Assembly: GCA_017308235.1 (NCBI GenBank)
Contig: JAFKFL010000013.1
Coordinates: forward strand, 186,001-250,000
Length of the DNA: 64,000 nt
From: Alphaproteobacteria bacterium
GTDB lineage: Bacteria; Pseudomonadota; Alphaproteobacteria; Reyranellales; Reyranellaceae
Direction: 5' to 3'
Numbering within the stretch: position 1 is the stretch's first letter; each line of letters begins with the position of its first letter. Under the pieces are notes generated by a model. That model was not told where the DNA came from, did no database searches, and saw only the letters and a list, made by a program, of their open reading frames with translations. A program made the position numbers and the translations under genes. Shown here one piece after another: positions 25,866-34,474 of this stretch.

Positions 25866-27560
25866 ATGGCATTCGACCTCGTCGTCAAGAACGGGATGAT
25901 CGTCGACGGTTCAGGACTGCCGCGTTATCGCGGCGACGTGGGCGTGAGTGATGGCAGGATCGTCGAGATCGGCCGCATCAATGGCGCCACCGCGCGCGAG
26001 ACGATCGACGCCGAGGGCCATGTCGTGGCGCCGGGCTTCGTCGACGGCCATACCCACATGGATGCCCAGATTTTCTGGGATCCGATCGGCACCAGCTCCT
26101 GCTTCCAGGGCGTCACCAGCGTGGTGATGGGCAATTGCGGGTTCACGCTTGCGCCGTGCCGCGAGAGCGAGGCCGATCTCGTGTTTCGCAACCTCGAGCG
26201 CGCCGAGGATATCAGCCGCGCGGCCATGTTGGCCGGCATCAAGTGGCGCTGGGAGACCTTCCCGCAATTCCTCGATGTCCTCGAGTCGCTGCCCAAGGGC
26301 ATCAACTACGCGGGCTATATCGGCCATTGCGCGCTGCGCACCTATGTGATGGGCCAGCGCGCCTTCACCGACGAGGCGACCGAGGACGATCTCGCCAAGA
26401 TGGTGCACCACACGAAGGAGGCAATTGCCGCCGGCGCCCACGGCTTCTCGACCACACGCAGCGTCAATCACCAGACGTCGGACGACAAGCCGGTCGCGAG
26501 CCGCCTTGCGAGCTGGGGCGAATTCGAGACGCTGGTCAAAGCGATGGGCGCGGGCATGGTCGAAGTTGCGGGCGAGCCGCGCGGCGCCGACAGTGCCAAG
26601 GCACGGGCGTACTATGATGGTTTGTCCAAGCTCGCCATTGAGAGCGGCCGGCCGATCACCTTTGGCCTGTTCAATCGACGCACCAGCCCCGGCGCCTGGC
26701 GCAGCACCTTCGACATCATCGAGCGCACCGCGCGCCAGGGTGGACGCATGTTCGCCCAGGTGCACAGCCGCGCGCTGAACGTCCTGCTCTCGTTCGAGAC
26801 CCAGCTTCCCTTCGACAAGTGGGAGGTGTGGCGCGAGATGCGGGCCAAGCCGCTCGCCGAGCAGAAGAAGATGCTGCTCGATCCGGAGACGCGCCGTCGC
26901 CTGGTCGAGATTGCCTCCAAGCCCTACGAAGGCCCAACCGTGCGCGGCACCGAGGCGCGGCCGCCGGAATGGGACTGGGTCTACGCCATGACCGACATGA
27001 AGGGCCCGCACAAGTCGATGGCGGAGCTCGCGCGCCAGAAGAACACGCATCCGGTCGAGCTCATGATCGACATGGCGCTTGAGCGCGACATGAAGTTCTT
27101 CATGGTCCAGCCGATCGCCAACGAGAACCAGACGGAGGCGCTGGAGCTGATGAAGCATCCGCGTTCGGTCGTGACCTTCTCCGATTCGGGCGCCCACGTC
27201 TCGCAGATCATGGACAGCTCGTTGCAGACGCATCTGCTGAGCCATTGGGTGCGCGAGAAGCAGGCCTTCACGCTCGAGGAGGCGGTGAAGATGATCACCT
27301 GCGATACGGCCACGCAGTTCGGCTTCCACGATCGCGGCTTGCTGCGCGAGGGCATGGCCGCTGACATGGTGGTGTTTGATCCCGATACGGTAGGACCGCG
27401 CATGCCTGAAGTCGTGTGCGACCTGCCGGCCGGCGCCAAGCGCCTGCGCCAGAAGGCCGACGGCATGAATGCCACGGTCGTGAACGGTCAGGTCCTGCTG
27501 CGCGACAACGAGCCCACCGGCAACTTGCCGGGCAAGCTCCTGAGGAAGAAGCGGCACTAG
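25866..27560 (+). CDS. N-acyl-D-amino-acid deacylase-like amidohydrolase
   Basis: A 564-aa metal-dependent amidohydrolase. The N-terminal FDLVVKNGMIVDGSG and APGFVDGHTHMDAQ (HxH metal site about residue 61) open the family; GNCGFTLAPC holds the Cys that is a metal ligand in D-aminoacylase; the catalytic Asp is in VTFSDSGAHVSQIMD, and the closing small domain (GMAADMVVFDPDTV) is typical. The likely reaction is hydrolysis of N-acyl-D-amino acids or a related amide. ATG 25866 has AGG at a proper distance (CGGAGG). It is divergent from the DMT permease. Confidence 0.88.
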   Translation: MAFDLVVKNGMIVDGSGLPRYRGDVGVSDGRIVEIGRINGATARETIDAEGHVVAPGFVDGHTHMDAQIFWDPIGTSSCFQGVTSVVMGNCGFTLAPCRESEADLVFRNLERAEDISRAAMLAGIKWRWETFPQFLDVLESLPKGINYAGYIGHCALRTYVMGQRAFTDEATEDDLAKMVHHTKEAIAAGAHGFSTTRSVNHQTSDDKPVASRLASWGEFETLVKAMGAGMVEVAGEPRGADSAKARAYYDGLSKLAIESGRPITFGLFNRRTSPGAWRSTFDIIERTARQGGRMFAQVHSRALNVLLSFETQLPFDKWEVWREMRAKPLAEQKKMLLDPETRRRLVEIASKPYEGPTVRGTEARPPEWDWVYAMTDMKGPHKSMAELARQKNTHPVELMIDMALERDMKFFMVQPIANENQTEALELMKHPRSVVTFSDSGAHVSQIMDSSLQTHLLSHWVREKQAFTLEEAVKMITCDTATQFGFHDRGLLREGMAADMVVFDPDTVGPRMPEVVCDLPAGAKRLRQKADGMNATVVNGQVLLRDNEPTGNLPGKLLRKKRH

Positions 27561-27872
27561 CCGCGGCAACGAAAGCGATCTCCGGCCCGGCGGCACGCAA
27601 GAAAGCAGCAGGGCCGGTGCCGGGGCGCGTAATTTACCGGCGAACCTTGACTTAATCGGGCGGTGTCCGCATATACGCGGCGACCCGCAGAATTGCGGGC
27701 CTAAAAGGTTTCTCGCGATCGCGCGACGCGCCCCGTCAATCCAGGCGCTTCATCCCGAGACAATCTCCTAGAAGCAAGAGCCTTCCCAGCCGCGCGCGGG
27801 AATGGGCCCAAAGCGCCGCCCTGAAAGTTGCGCCTGAGATGGCGCTGGCGGCAAGAAGGACTAGTTTCCAAA
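27561..27872 (+). other. 312-base leader region of the DEAD-box helicase gene
   Basis: This gap holds no gene that I can support. It contains a promoter candidate (27647-27677) and a hairpin CCCGCA-GAAT-TGCGGG (27684-27699) right at the expected transcript 5' end. The implied untranslated leader is about 190 bases, long for this compact genome. Such leaders on helicase genes can mediate cold-shock or autoregulation, which is inference here. Confidence 0.45.
27647..27677 (+). promoter_or_regulatory. Candidate promoter of the DEAD-box helicase gene
   Basis: TTGACT at 27647-27652 with either CATATA after 17 bases or TATACG after 19 bases as the -10. The -35 matches 5 of 6 to the consensus. It points to a transcript start near 27683. 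Confidence 0.5.
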
Positions 27873-29438
27873 GTGAGTACAGTAACGTTTGCGGATCTCG
27901 GCTTGGCCGAGCCGTTGCTGCGTGCCCTCGACGCAGCCAAATACACCCATCCGACGCCCATCCAGGCGCGCACTATCCCCCTGCTGCTGCAGGGCCGCGA
28001 CGTGCTGGGCATCGCCCAGACCGGCACCGGTAAGACGGCGGCGTTCGCGCTGCCGGTGCTGCAGCGGCTCGCCGAGTCCGGCCAGCGGGCACAGCCCAAA
28101 AGCCCGACCGCGCTGGTGCTGGCGCCGACCCGCGAGCTTGCGGTGCAGATCGCGAGAAGCTTCGATACCTACGGTCGCGGCCTCGGCCTGCGGTTGGGCA
28201 TGGTGATTGGCGGCCTGGGCTTCGGGCGCCAGATCGAGACGCTGCAGCGCGGCGTCGACATCCTGGTCGCGACACCCGGCCGTCTGCTTGACCTGATGGA
28301 GCGCGGCAACGTGCGACTGGGTCACGTGAGCTTCCTCGTGCTCGACGAAGCCGATCGCATGTTTGACATGGGCTTCATCAAGGACGTCCGGCGCATTGTG
28401 GCGTCGGTCGCCCGGAAGCGGCAGACGCTGCTCTTTTCCGCCACCATGCCGCCCGATGTGGCAAGGCTCGCGGCCGAGATCCTGCGCGATCCCGAGCGCA
28501 TCGAGATCGCGCCGCAGGGCCGAACCGTCGATCGCGTCGACCAGCGCGTTTACTTCGTGAATGCCGCCAACAAGCGCTCTCTCCTGAACCACCTGCTGGC
28601 CGACCAGGAACTCGAGCGTGTGATCGTGTTCACCCGCACCAAGCGCGGCGCCAATCGCGTCGCCGAGGCGCTCGACAGTCGGGGCGTGCGCTCCGAGGCC
28701 ATACACGGCAACAAATCGCAGAACGCTCGTCAGAAGGCACTCGACAACTTCAGCCGTGGCCGAGCCCGCGTCCTTGTCGCGACCGATCTCGCGTCGCGTG
28801 GCATCGATGTCAGCGGCGTGACGCATGTCATCAACTACGAGCTGCCGGCCGACGCCGAAAGCTATGTCCATCGCATCGGCCGCACCGCGCGCGCCGGCGC
28901 CTCGGGCATCGCCGTTTCCTTCTGCGACGGCAGCGAACGCGGCCAGCTCAAGAGCATCGAGCGGCTGACCAACCAGCGACTCACCGTTATCCAGACACCG
29001 GCCAACGAGGACATGCCGCAGGAGGCGCTACAAGCGCGCCAGCCGCGCGAGCGCAGCGATCACGAGCATCACGGCCAGCGTCGCGAGCGTTCGCCTGACC
29101 AACGTGGCGACCATCGTCATGAGCATCGTCAAAGACACCGGCAGGAGCCTCGCGGCCCGCGCCAGGATCATGGTGACCGTCCACGTCCGCCCGAGCCTGC
29201 CCGCGACCAGGGCGACCGCCGTCCCGGCGACTATCGTTGGGTACAAGGCGACTACCGCGACCAGCCGCGCCGCGAGGAGCGACAGCCCGCGGATCGTCCT
29301 AGAGCAGATCGTCCGCATCGCGGCGGCGAGCATTCTCATGAACATCGCCCGCAGGGGCAGGAAGGCCGTTCGCAGCGACCCGGGCGCCGCTTTGGCGGCG
29401 GTCGGGGCCGGGGCCGCGCTGTCGGTCGGGCGAGCTGA
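27873..29438 (+). CDS. rhlE: DEAD-box RNA helicase (RhlE-type)
   Basis: A 521-aa ATP-dependent RNA helicase. All motifs are present: FADLGL and PTPIQ (Q motif), AQTGTGKT (Walker A), PTRELA, TPGRLLDL, DEAD, SAT, then VIVFTRTKRGA, ATDLASRGIDV and HRIGRTARAG. From about residue 395 the tail is low-complexity and rich in Arg, His, Asp, Gln and Pro, likely an RNA-binding extension, ending in RRFGGGRGRGRA. It probably serves ribosome assembly or RNA decay, especially in the cold. GTG 27873 gives the usual RhlE N-terminus; an upstream TTG in frame would add 15 basic residues. Confidence 0.92.
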   Translation: MSTVTFADLGLAEPLLRALDAAKYTHPTPIQARTIPLLLQGRDVLGIAQTGTGKTAAFALPVLQRLAESGQRAQPKSPTALVLAPTRELAVQIARSFDTYGRGLGLRLGMVIGGLGFGRQIETLQRGVDILVATPGRLLDLMERGNVRLGHVSFLVLDEADRMFDMGFIKDVRRIVASVARKRQTLLFSATMPPDVARLAAEILRDPERIEIAPQGRTVDRVDQRVYFVNAANKRSLLNHLLADQELERVIVFTRTKRGANRVAEALDSRGVRSEAIHGNKSQNARQKALDNFSRGRARVLVATDLASRGIDVSGVTHVINYELPADAESYVHRIGRTARAGASGIAVSFCDGSERGQLKSIERLTNQRLTVIQTPANEDMPQEALQARQPRERSDHEHHGQRRERSPDQRGDHRHEHRQRHRQEPRGPRQDHGDRPRPPEPARDQGDRRPGDYRWVQGDYRDQPRREERQPADRPRADRPHRGGEHSHEHRPQGQEGRSQRPGRRFGGGRGRGRAVGRAS

Positions 29439-29457
29439 TCGGACAGGCTGAAATGCG

Positions 29458-29492
29458 ACGGGCGGCCGATCTTTCGATGGGCCGCCCGTTTT
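29458..29492 (+). terminator. Rho-independent terminator after the helicase gene
   Basis: ACGGGCGGCC and GGCCGCCCGT form a perfect 10-base stem with a 12-base loop, followed by TTTT. It begins 19 bases after the helicase stop and also faces the convergent small secreted-protein gene. Confidence 0.85.
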
Positions 29493-29508
29493 GCGTTTCC
29501 GGCTGAGA

Positions 29509-29787
29509 TCAACTGCGCGCCGGAAGCTCGATCCTGGCATCTTTCAGAGCATGTTCGAGCACCGGGATGCCTGACGTATCACCCTTCACGCACTTGTCTG
29601 CGGCCATTCGTGCGTCGATGTTCTGGTCATCAATGCCGCCGTGCCGGCCGCTGCTGCCGTGGCCGAGATACTGCTGATATTTCGCAGCAAGCGCATTGCA
29701 GTAGCTTACGTCTTTGCTCTGGGCGGAAGCGGTTGAAGCAAGAGCCAGGGCAAGAGCGGCGGCAACGCCGAAGCTTTGGATTTTCAT
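29509..29787 (-). CDS. Small secreted hypothetical protein
   Basis: A 92-aa protein that I do not recognise. Residues 1-22 are a clear signal peptide (KIQSFGVAAALALALASTASA, cleavage before QSKD). The mature part has two cysteines (YCNALAAKYQQYLG and ADKCVKG) that could form a disulfide, a Gly/Ser/His stretch (GHGSSGRHGG), and a helical end. A good AAGGAGA precedes the ATG at 29787; the frame is open upstream but without a better start. It is probably periplasmic. Confidence 0.7.
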   Translation of the reverse strand: MKIQSFGVAAALALALASTASAQSKDVSYCNALAAKYQQYLGHGSSGRHGGIDDQNIDARMAADKCVKGDTSGIPVLEHALKDARIELPARS

Positions 29788-29918
29788 TTGTCTCTCCTTT
29801 CGATCGAAGAGTCGGTCGATCGATGTCCGAGTCGGAGCGCGACGTTGCGCTTCGCAATACCTGTCGAACAGGCGCTTCAACTTTGGGAAGCGCCGGAGTT
29901 GGCTTCAACAGGATTACG

Positions 29919-29953
29919 CTGACAGTCGGCTGACTGACTCGAAACTGACTGAC
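29919..29953. repeat. Short direct repeats CTGACTGAC
   Basis: CTGACTGACT (29930) and CTGACTGAC (29945) are 15 bases apart, with a third partial copy CTGACAG at 29919. They lie in the 184-base gap upstream of the small secreted-protein gene and downstream of the 3-hydroxyacyl-CoA dehydrogenase gene. The helical-scale spacing may suggest a tandem binding site. Confidence 0.4.
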
Positions 29954-29971
29954 GCAAGTCTTACAGTGTCG

Positions 29972-30901
29972 CTAGACGATGCCCTCGTCCTTGAAGATCT
30001 CGAGGCATTTGCGCAGTGCCCGTTCGTAGCGGCCGCGCTCCTTCGCAATCGACTCGTCGTTCCAGTCGAAGAAGCCACCCTTGGTCTTGAACCCGATCCG
30101 TCCCTGATCGACGTTGCGCTGCAGGACGGGGGGCGGGCCGTCGGCATTGCAGAGGTCGGGGTAGATCACCTTGGCGACCGCGCAGGTCGTGTCCCAGCCG
30201 GAATGCTCCTTCTGCACGATCGGGCCGGCGGCGGCGTAGCGAAAGCCGAAGGACAGGCGCACCGTGGCGTCGATGTCTTCGGGCGAGGCGACGCCTTGCT
30301 CGATCAGCCACAGCGCCTCGCGCATCAGCGCCGCCTGGATGCGATTGCCGAGGAAGCCAATCACGTCCTTCTTCACCTGCACCGGCCGCTTGCCGAGCGC
30401 TCTCATGACGGCGCCGACCTCCTCGGCGCGGGCAATATCGGTGTGCAAAGAGCGCACCACCTCGACCAGCGGGATGAGATGGGCGGGCATGAAGAAATGC
30501 AGGCCCATCATTCGGCTTTGGGTCTTGAGGCCTTTGCCGATCTCACTGATCGGGAAGCTCGATGAATTGGAGGTAAGCGCGCAATCCGGCCGCGCCAGCG
30601 TCTCCATTTCGGCAAAGAGCTTTTGCTTGAGCGGCAGGTCCTCCGTCACCGTCTCGACAGCGATGTCGATCCGGGGCCAGGACGCTTCGGCCAGCGTCGC
30701 GTAGGTCGCAAGCCCTGACGTATCGGCGGGCTTGCCCATCGCCTGCAGCGCGCGCGCCGTCGCCGCCGGCAGGCCGTCCCGTGTCGCGGCCGAGCGCGAT
30801 ACGGCGTCGACCTTCCAGTCGCCGGCCAGGAACATCGCAATGATGCCGACACCCATGGTACCGCCACCCAGCACGAGCGCATGTTGTTCGCGTTGCGACA
30901 T
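29972..30901 (-). CDS. 3-hydroxyacyl-CoA dehydrogenase family protein
   Basis: A 309-aa NAD-dependent dehydrogenase. The N-terminal Rossmann motif is VLGGGTMGVGIIAMFLAG; the catalytic segment is TSNSSSFPISEIG ... MMGLHFFMPAHLIPLVEVV (His in LHFF), and the C-terminal domain has KDVIGFLGNRIQAALMREAL and IGFKTKGGFFDWN. It oxidises 3-hydroxyacyl-CoA or a related beta-hydroxy acid (L-carnitine dehydrogenase and 3-hydroxybutyryl-CoA dehydrogenase have the same architecture). ATG 30901 has GGGAGG 7 bases upstream. Divergent from the following crotonase with 85 bases between. Confidence 0.9.
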   Translation of the reverse strand: MSQREQHALVLGGGTMGVGIIAMFLAGDWKVDAVSRSAATRDGLPAATARALQAMGKPADTSGLATYATLAEASWPRIDIAVETVTEDLPLKQKLFAEMETLARPDCALTSNSSSFPISEIGKGLKTQSRMMGLHFFMPAHLIPLVEVVRSLHTDIARAEEVGAVMRALGKRPVQVKKDVIGFLGNRIQAALMREALWLIEQGVASPEDIDATVRLSFGFRYAAAGPIVQKEHSGWDTTCAVAKVIYPDLCNADGPPPVLQRNVDQGRIGFKTKGGFFDWNDESIAKERGRYERALRKCLEIFKDEGIV

Positions 30902-30986
30902 TTTCCGACCTCCCATATCGACGGACGCCCTGCGGGCGGGGCAATATCCGCCGCCAAGCGGGCGATTTGCAACACAGGAGAGAACG

Positions 30987-31760
30987 ATGAGCGCCACCTA
31001 CAAGGACATCGGCATCAGCAACGAAGGTCATGTCGGTGTCGTCGAGATCCAGCGGCCGCCGCACAATTTCTTCGACAATGCGCTGATCAACCAGATCGCC
31101 GATGCCTTCGAGGCGTTCGACCGCGACGACAATATCCACGCCTATGTGTTGTGCTCGCAGGGCAAGTCGTTCTGCGCCGGCGCCGATTTCCAGAACCGTC
31201 CGCAGACCGGCTCAGCGGAGAGCGGCAAGCATCTCTATAAGGAGGCGACGAGGCTTTTCCGCGCCAAGAAGCCGAGCGTGGCCGCCGTGCAGGGCGCCGC
31301 GATCGGCGGCGGCCTGGGGCTCGCCTTGATGACCGATTTCCGTGTTACCTGTGCTGAGGGGCGCTTTGCCGCCAATTTCACGCGTCTCGGCTTTCATCCC
31401 GGGTTTTCGCTCACCTTCACCTTGCCGCACCTGGTCGGCCAGCAGAAGGCGAACCTGATGTTCTATACCGGCCGCCGTATCGGCGGTGAGGAAGCCCACG
31501 CCTGGGGCATGGCCGACGTGCTGGTGCCGCTTGCCGACGTGCGCAAGGCGGCGATGGGCCTTGCCAAGGAGATCGCCGAGAGCGCGCCGCTGGCCGTGGT
31601 GTCGACCCGCGAGACCATGCGTCGCGGCTTCGCCGACGCCGCCGAGATCGCGACCGAACGCGAGCTGGTCGAACAGGATTGGCTGCGCAAGACCGAGGAC
31701 TTCAAGGAAGGCATCAAGTCCTATGCCGAGAAGCGGGTTGGCAACTGGAAGCGGCGCTGA
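30987..31760 (+). CDS. Enoyl-CoA hydratase/isomerase family protein
   Basis: A 257-aa crotonase. It contains EIQRPPHNFFDNALINQ, LCSQGKSFCAGADFQNR (first oxyanion strand), VQGAAIGGGLGLALMTDFRVT (second), and FAANFTRLGFHPGFSLTF, where neither canonical hydratase Glu is evident, so isomerase or lyase activity is as likely as hydration. The ATG at 30987 follows CAGGAGAG. It is followed by an SDR gene 9 bases later and belongs with the divergent 3-hydroxyacyl-CoA dehydrogenase to a beta-oxidation-type locus. Confidence 0.87.
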   Translation: MSATYKDIGISNEGHVGVVEIQRPPHNFFDNALINQIADAFEAFDRDDNIHAYVLCSQGKSFCAGADFQNRPQTGSAESGKHLYKEATRLFRAKKPSVAAVQGAAIGGGLGLALMTDFRVTCAEGRFAANFTRLGFHPGFSLTFTLPHLVGQQKANLMFYTGRRIGGEEAHAWGMADVLVPLADVRKAAMGLAKEIAESAPLAVVSTRETMRRGFADAAEIATERELVEQDWLRKTEDFKEGIKSYAEKRVGNWKRR

Positions 31761-31769
31761 GAGGCGACC

Positions 31770-32570
31770 ATGGCCCAACTAGCGGGAAAGGCCGCCATCG
31801 TCACGGGCGGCGCTTCGGGCATCGGCGAGGCCTGTTCGGAGACGCTGGCGCGCGAGGGTGCGGCGGTCCTGGTCACCGACGTCGACGACACTCTCGGCAA
31901 GGCCGTCGTCGGACGCATCGCCAAGGCCGGCGGCAAGGCGGCCTATCTGCATCACGACGTGCGCGACGAGGCGACCTGGCCGGGGGTGATTGCCGAGGCG
32001 GAGAAGCGCTTCGGCCGCCTCGACATCATGGTGGCCAATGCCGGCATCGGCATCATGTCGTTGATCGAGACCATGACGCTTGCCGATTGGCAGCGTCAGC
32101 AGGCGATCAATCTCGACGGCGTGTTTCTCTCAATCAAGCATTCGATCCCGGCGATGCGGAAAGCGGGCGGCGGCTCGATCGTGCTGATGTCGTCGATCGC
32201 AGGCCTGCGCGGCGCGCCCAGTCTTGCTGCCTATTCGGCAACCAAGGGCGGCGTGCGCTTGCTCGCCAAGTCAGTGGCTCTCGAATATGCGGAAGACAAG
32301 ATCCGCTGCAACTCGGTGCACCCAGGCATTATCGCCACGCCGATCTGGGGCAAGATCCCCACCGGCGCCGAGGGCAATCGCCGCAATGCGCCGATTGATC
32401 CACGCGAGCGCGCGGCAGCTGCCGTGCCGCTCACGCGCGTGGGGGAAGCACAGGACATCGCCAACGGTGTACTGTTCCTCTGCACCGATGCCGCAAGCTA
32501 CGTCACGGGCCAGGAACTCGTGATTGATGGAGGCATGACGGCGGGCGGAAGAGCGCAACGGAGATCGTAG
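31770..32570 (+). CDS. SDR family oxidoreductase
   Basis: A 266-aa classical short-chain dehydrogenase: cofactor motif AIVTGGASGIGEACS (9-23), VANAGIG, catalytic Ser in LMSSIAGLRG, Tyr/Lys in AAYSATKGGVRLL, and VIDGGMTAGG at the C-terminus. An Asp after the second strand (VTDVDD) predicts NAD(H). Steroid- or hydroxyacyl-type alcohols are typical substrates; here it probably works with the crotonase 9 bases upstream. Confidence 0.9.
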   Translation: MAQLAGKAAIVTGGASGIGEACSETLAREGAAVLVTDVDDTLGKAVVGRIAKAGGKAAYLHHDVRDEATWPGVIAEAEKRFGRLDIMVANAGIGIMSLIETMTLADWQRQQAINLDGVFLSIKHSIPAMRKAGGGSIVLMSSIAGLRGAPSLAAYSATKGGVRLLAKSVALEYAEDKIRCNSVHPGIIATPIWGKIPTGAEGNRRNAPIDPRERAAAAVPLTRVGEAQDIANGVLFLCTDAASYVTGQELVIDGGMTAGGRAQRRS

Positions 32571-32594
32571 TCGGTTCGAGCCAAGGAGCGCCTC

Positions 32595-33833
32595 GTGGTT
32601 GCCAACGTCCTGGAGATCAATCCCGAGCGGCTGTGGGAGAGTCTGGAGCGGTCGGCCGAGATCGGGCGCTTTCGCGATGTCGGGTTGCGTCGTCTCGCTT
32701 TATCCGCCGAGGACAAAGAGATGCGCGACCTCTTCGTCGAATGGGCGAAGACGGCGGGGTGTAAGGTCGAGGTCGATCGGCTCGGCAACATCTTTGCCCG
32801 CCGCGACGGCAGCGATCCGACGCTACCGCCCGTGGCGATCGGCAGCCATCTCGACACCCAAATCTGCGGCGGCCGCTACGACGGTATTTTAGGCGTGCTG
32901 TGCGGCCTGGAGGTGGTGCGCACCTTGAACGATCGCGGCCTGCAGACCAAGCGCGGCATCGAGATCATCTGCTGGACCAACGAGGAAGGCGCCCGCTTCA
33001 GCCCGCCCATGATGGGCTCCATGGCGTTCGCCCGGCAGCTTCCCCTGGAGAGTGTGCTCGCCACGACCGACGATGACGGGGTTACCGTCGCTCAAGCGCT
33101 TGACGAGATCGGATATGCCGGCGCTGCACCGATCGGACGCACATTCGACTGTTATCTCGAGCTGCATATCGAGCAGGCGCCGGTGCTGGACCGAGAAGGC
33201 TGCGACGTCGGCATCGTCGTGGGCGGCTACAAGACGAGGGCCCTCCGGCTCACCATCAAAGGCGACACAGGTCACGCCGGCGGCACGCCCATGGCCATGC
33301 GGCGCAACGCCCTGGTCGGCGCCGGCTACGTGATCGCGGCGGTCAACGACATCGGGCTCACCTATGCCGCCGACGAAGGCCGCACGACCACGACGCGCAT
33401 CGAAAGCTTTCCCAACCTGCCCGGCACCTACGCCGAGCAGGTGAAACTCACGATTGATTATCGCCATATCGATCCCGCCCGCTTCGAGGCGATGAGCAAG
33501 GCAGTCGAGGCCGCCATTGCCGAGTCGGCCAAGAAGGCCAATGTCGAGATCGATGTCGCGACGGGCTGGAGCTGGGGCACCGAGCTGTTCGCACCCGAGT
33601 GCATCGAGCTTCTGAAGGCGACGGCGAAAGAGCTCGGCCTGCCGTATCGCGAGATGAGGAGCCAGGCCGGCCATGACGCCTACGCTGTTGCGACCATGGC
33701 GCCAACCGCCATGATCTTCACGCCCTGCCATGAGGGCATCAGCCACAACGTGAACGAGGCCATCGAGCTCACGCGGTCGGTGCCGGGCGCCAATCTCCTG
33801 CTGAATGCAGCGGTGGCGCGCGCCAACCGCTAG
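32595..33833 (+). CDS. M20-family carbamoylase (N-carbamoyl-amino-acid hydrolase/beta-ureidopropionase-like)
   Basis: A 412-aa di-metal amidohydrolase. Metal-site residues lie in GSHLDTQ (about residue 82), GGRYDGILG (about 93), TNEEGARF (about 129), LELHIEQAPVL (about 193) and CHEGISHN near the C-terminus; the dimerisation lid includes GDTGHAGGTPM. Enzymes of this group hydrolyse N-carbamoyl-L-amino acids, N-carbamoyl-beta-alanine or ureidoglycolate/allantoate. No hydantoinase or allantoinase adjoins, so the substrate is open. GTG start with AAGGAG 7 bases upstream; 24 bases after the SDR stop, probably the same operon. Confidence 0.9.
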   Translation: MVANVLEINPERLWESLERSAEIGRFRDVGLRRLALSAEDKEMRDLFVEWAKTAGCKVEVDRLGNIFARRDGSDPTLPPVAIGSHLDTQICGGRYDGILGVLCGLEVVRTLNDRGLQTKRGIEIICWTNEEGARFSPPMMGSMAFARQLPLESVLATTDDDGVTVAQALDEIGYAGAAPIGRTFDCYLELHIEQAPVLDREGCDVGIVVGGYKTRALRLTIKGDTGHAGGTPMAMRRNALVGAGYVIAAVNDIGLTYAADEGRTTTTRIESFPNLPGTYAEQVKLTIDYRHIDPARFEAMSKAVEAAIAESAKKANVEIDVATGWSWGTELFAPECIELLKATAKELGLPYREMRSQAGHDAYAVATMAPTAMIFTPCHEGISHNVNEAIELTRSVPGANLLLNAAVARANR

Positions 33834-33866
33834 GTCGAGGTAGAAGGCCGACGGCCTCTGAAGGGC

Positions 33867-34358
33867 CTACGCCGCGCGGATCTGGGTGCTCACCTGAAGG
33901 TCGACGTCGAACACCGTCTCGTACGGCCTGCCTTCGAACATTGTCTTGGCGCCATTGCTGGTGAACCGCCCTTCGACATGATCATTCGATAACTTGACGT
34001 CGATGCCCTTGATTGTGCCGACGACGGTGACCGGGCTTTGCGGGAAATCCGCGTGCGCCAGCAGAACTTCGAAGACCGCGCCGCCGGGCTTGTACAGAGA
34101 GATGATCACGGCGCTTCCGAACTTGCCGAACTCAGCGTCCTTTCCCGGAGTCTTGGAGGCCGAATGATCCTTCTCGGAGGCCACGATGACGATCGCTTCC
34201 TTACCTGAATCACCAGTCCTCGGATGGGCGCTGACGAAAGACAGCTTGGCTTCCTTGCGTTGAGCGGCGAAGCGGCCCGTGACGGAGTCGGCGGCCCGAG
34301 CGAGGCTCGGCATCAGTGAAACGGACACAACGCTCAACACGAAGGATCGACGGATCAT
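33867..34358 (-). CDS. Exported hypothetical protein
   Basis: A 163-aa protein that I do not recognise. A signal peptide spans residues 1-23 (RRSFVLSVVSVSLMPSLARA, with two Arg that could also engage Tat weakly). The mature domain is beta-rich with no cysteine (AVIISLYKPGGAVFEVLLAH, then a stretch on KGIDVKLSNDHVEGRF), suggesting a periplasmic or outer-membrane-associated lipocalin- or sandwich-like fold. A strong GAGGAGG precedes the ATG. It is convergent with the carbamoylase gene and on the same strand as cinA, with 116 bases between. Confidence 0.65.
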   Translation of the reverse strand: MIRRSFVLSVVSVSLMPSLARAADSVTGRFAAQRKEAKLSFVSAHPRTGDSGKEAIVIVASEKDHSASKTPGKDAEFGKFGSAVIISLYKPGGAVFEVLLAHADFPQSPVTVVGTIKGIDVKLSNDHVEGRFTSNGAKTMFEGRPYETVFDVDLQVSTQIRAA

Positions 34359-34474
34359 AGGAGCCTCCTCGATCGACGAGCGTGGCTGTTGTGATCGCTC
34401 GACAATCACACAATCACGGTGACACGTGGTCTCCGAGGAGTCGACGCAGGTCCTGCCGTCGAATCTTTCCGTCC

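Noticed and set aside
25911..27596. A 561-codon open frame on the minus strand opposite the amidohydrolase gene
   Set aside because: High-GC codon bias opens the antisense frame; the plus-strand protein has full family motifs, and the minus product looks like none (rich in Arg, His and Gly).
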